Part shown: positions 14,710 to 16,255 of the stretch, piece by piece
How positions within the stretch are numbered: position 1 is the first letter of the stretch
How the letters are laid out: each line of letters starts with the position of its first letter
Source of the DNA: CAZEQJ01 sp964514385
GTDB lineage: Bacteria > Bacteroidota > Bacteroidia > Cytophagales > Cyclobacteriaceae
Assembly (NCBI GenBank): GCA_964514385.1
Contig: CAZEQJ010000056.1
Coordinates: forward strand, 1 to 16,255
Reading direction: 5' to 3'
Length of the DNA stretch: 16,255 bases
The notes under the pieces: model-generated
The model's database searches: none
What the model saw: the letters and a program-made list of their open reading frames with translations, nothing else
Told to the model about the DNA's origin: nothing
Translations under genes and position numbers: made by a program

Positions 14710-15205
14710 TAGCTCCTCTTTTACCCAGCTCTATTACTTCGGCGTTTTTTAATTTTCCCTCCAGAATTTCGAAACGAATCATAGTACGAACCTGATGAAA
14801 TCCCTGCTGCCCTGCTGCGCCCGGATTTATATGAAGTAGGTTCATTTTTTCATCTTTCATCACTTTCAGTATATGAGAGTGACCACAGATGAAAATATCA
14901 GGTTGATGTTCTGTCATTAATTCTTTTGCTCTTTTTGGGTATTTGCCGGGCCTGCCACCGATATGGAGTATCAAAAATTTAAGCCCATCAATATCAAATA
15001 CCAAATATTCGGATGTGACAGCCTGTATGGTTTTATCGTCAATATTACCGTATACAGCACGCACCGGGCGTAATGCTGCGAGTTTTTGATATACTGCTAG
15101 AATGCCAATATCGCCGGCGTGCCATACTTCATCTGCCTGTGCCACATGGGAGAGGATAATGTCGTCCAGATAGGAATGTGTATCGCTGAGCAGTAGTATT
15201 TTCAC
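14690..15205 (-). CDS. YfcE/MJ0936-type metallophosphoesterase
   Basis: A 171-residue calcineurin-like phosphoesterase with the full metal-binding set: SDTH (D8, H10), HAGDIG (D32), YGNID (N54), HIGG (H81) and CGHSH (H109, H111). The protein has the small YfcE/MJ0936 layout without extra domains; such enzymes hydrolyse phosphodiesters with Mn or similar metals, and the physiological substrate is usually unknown. The start is GTG at 15203-15205; no ATG lies near it in frame. The gene begins 4 bases after the stop of the upstream T9SS cargo gene, so it is probably co-transcribed with it. The GNHD motif common in the superfamily is here GNID, which is normal for this subfamily. Confidence 0.92.
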   Translation of the reverse strand: MKILLLSDTHSYLDDIILSHVAQADEVWHAGDIGILAVYQKLAALRPVRAVYGNIDDKTIQAVTSEYLVFDIDGLKFLILHIGGRPGKYPKRAKELMTEHQPDIFICGHSHILKVMKDEKMNLLHINPGAAGQQGFHQVRTMIRFEILEGKLKNAEVIELGKRGAISTPST

Positions 15206-15209
15206 CTGA

Positions 15210-16255
15210 TCACCATTTACTTATTTTACCAGAAATGGTTTCTGTATCACCAATGGTGATGAAGTAAAGATATAGACCTTGAGGAAGCTGCTGCAGATCA
15301 ATTTCAAGGGTATTGTCGGATAATATCACGCGATTATCGAACACAGTTTTCCCATCCGGTGTTGTGATCCGCAAACTGGCCTCTGCCACATTTTCAAGAT
15401 TGTAAAACGTAAATCTGCTTATACCAGAGGTAGGGTTTGGGTATGGCACTGATACTTCAGGCGCCAGAGGCGTCGGCTGCATATTATGGCCATATCTGAC
15501 CAAAAGCTGATCCTCCTGATATGTGAACCTGTAGCTGCTTATACTATTCATGTCTATTACCTTGTCATTGTGGATAAGGTACATATCGCTGACCGGTCCA
15601 TCATTTTGCCATGATAGCGTTACTTCCTGTCCGGGATAAACATTGGCTGGAATTAATTCCCATTCAAACTGAGGAGATTCCGAAACGACAGAAGAGGTGA
15701 GCAGGCCTTCTCCATCAAAAGGGATGGTAAGAAAGGGCGATTCTTCATTTAACCGTGGTAGTGGTTTTAGGTCGAGAGGATCAATTCCGATGGAGGCTTG
15801 TTTATGCATCCCTATTTTTGATACCGATTCAAAACCCCGCGGGGTGGCTATCTCTATTCTTGTCTTCCAGAGCCAGCTGGTATCCCGATTTATGTTCAGG
15901 GTGCGGCTGCCGTTATGGTTTTCGGTGTTGAATACCAGGTTGGTACTGGCGGACATTTCAATAAATGCACCCTGAAAAGGATTGAGTAGGGTGGTTGCAA
16001 CGTAATTGCCATTAACGAATGTGTAGAATTCATCGACATTATCTATGTCATCCGCTGATATCTGGAAAGGGTAGGGGTTTCCAAGAGCAAAATACCCCTG
16101 ATTTACATTGATAACCCTGTTTCCCGGTACAGTTAATCCGGAAAATGACAAGCTGAATTGTGAATTGGATATCAGAAAATACCCTCTGCCTGCTTCGAAG
16201 GTTGAAAAGTTATTATATTCTTCGAAGTTTTGCGATACTTCATTCCAACGGAAAA
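15210..16255 (-). CDS. T9SS type A sorting-domain protein, C-terminal part
   Basis: The gene runs in from beyond the right edge; about 347 residues are visible and the frame is open throughout, with no in-frame start before the edge. The segment GRGYFLIS followed by beta-rich repeats resembles the region preceding the sorting domain in many large Bacteroidota surface proteins. The last 80 or so residues form a type A C-terminal signal: VPYPNPTSGISRFTFYNL, a middle LRITTPDGKTV strand, LPQGLYLYFITIG, and a final basic KISKW. These domains direct proteins through the type IX system to the cell surface or medium, where the signal is cleaved. The catalytic or adhesive part lies outside the window, so the function is unknown. 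Confidence 0.88.
   Translation of the reverse strand, partial: FRWNEVSQNFEEYNNFSTFEAGRGYFLISNSQFSLSFSGLTVPGNRVINVNQGYFALGNPYPFQISADDIDNVDEFYTFVNGNYVATTLLNPFQGAFIEMSASTNLVFNTENHNGSRTLNINRDTSWLWKTRIEIATPRGFESVSKIGMHKQASIGIDPLDLKPLPRLNEESPFLTIPFDGEGLLTSSVVSESPQFEWELIPANVYPGQEVTLSWQNDGPVSDMYLIHNDKVIDMNSISSYRFTYQEDQLLVRYGHNMQPTPLAPEVSVPYPNPTSGISRFTFYNLENVAEASLRITTPDGKTVFDNRVILSDNTLEIDLQQLPQGLYLYFITIGDTETISGKISKW

Overview
The window looks like ordinary chromosome from a Bacteroidota species, most likely order Cytophagales. The grounds are a gene ending in a type IX secretion (T9SS) type A sorting domain, a DUF2452 gene, a bifunctional HAD-phosphatase/3-phosphoglycerate dehydrogenase fusion, weak or absent Shine-Dalgarno sites, and promoters of the Bacteroidota form TTG-N19..21-TAnnTTTG. 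The genus is not determined. No mobile elements, CRISPR arrays, rRNA or tRNA genes were seen, and genes are packed tightly, with no gene-free stretch over about 160 bases.

Layout. 1-1950 (minus strand): a three-gene run, TerB-like protein, then exported barrel-like protein, then lhgO (cut by the window edge), with a 4-base overlap between the last two. 2113-4485 (plus): a second TerB-like gene, a rhomboid protease, and a large third protein with a central TerB-like domain. 4464-5189 (minus): a degenerate receiver plus Hpt-like protein. 5262-5844 (plus): a 43-residue membrane protein overlapping a DUF2452 gene, closed by a clear terminator. 5973-6674 (plus): an OmpR-type response regulator with Glu at the phospho-acceptor position. 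6658-8550 (minus): the serine-synthesis fusion. 8643-12950 (minus): a four-gene MacAB-like ABC exporter operon (ATPase, two paralogous permeases, adaptor), ended by a hairpin terminator. 13106-14709 (plus): a fourth TerB-like gene overlapping an exported barrel-like gene. 14690-16255 (minus): a T9SS cargo C-terminus and a YfcE-type metallophosphoesterase.

The most unusual pattern is four divergent TerB-like genes in 16 kb with none of the other ter genes. Three of the four are followed directly by a gene for an envelope protein: two signal-peptide proteins with barrel-like C-terminal regions and one rhomboid protease. Two signalling proteins with altered receiver active sites lie between them. 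All three convergent gene pairs overlap at their 3' ends by 17-22 bases. Protein functions were assigned by eye from motifs; TerB similarity and the two barrel proteins are the least certain.
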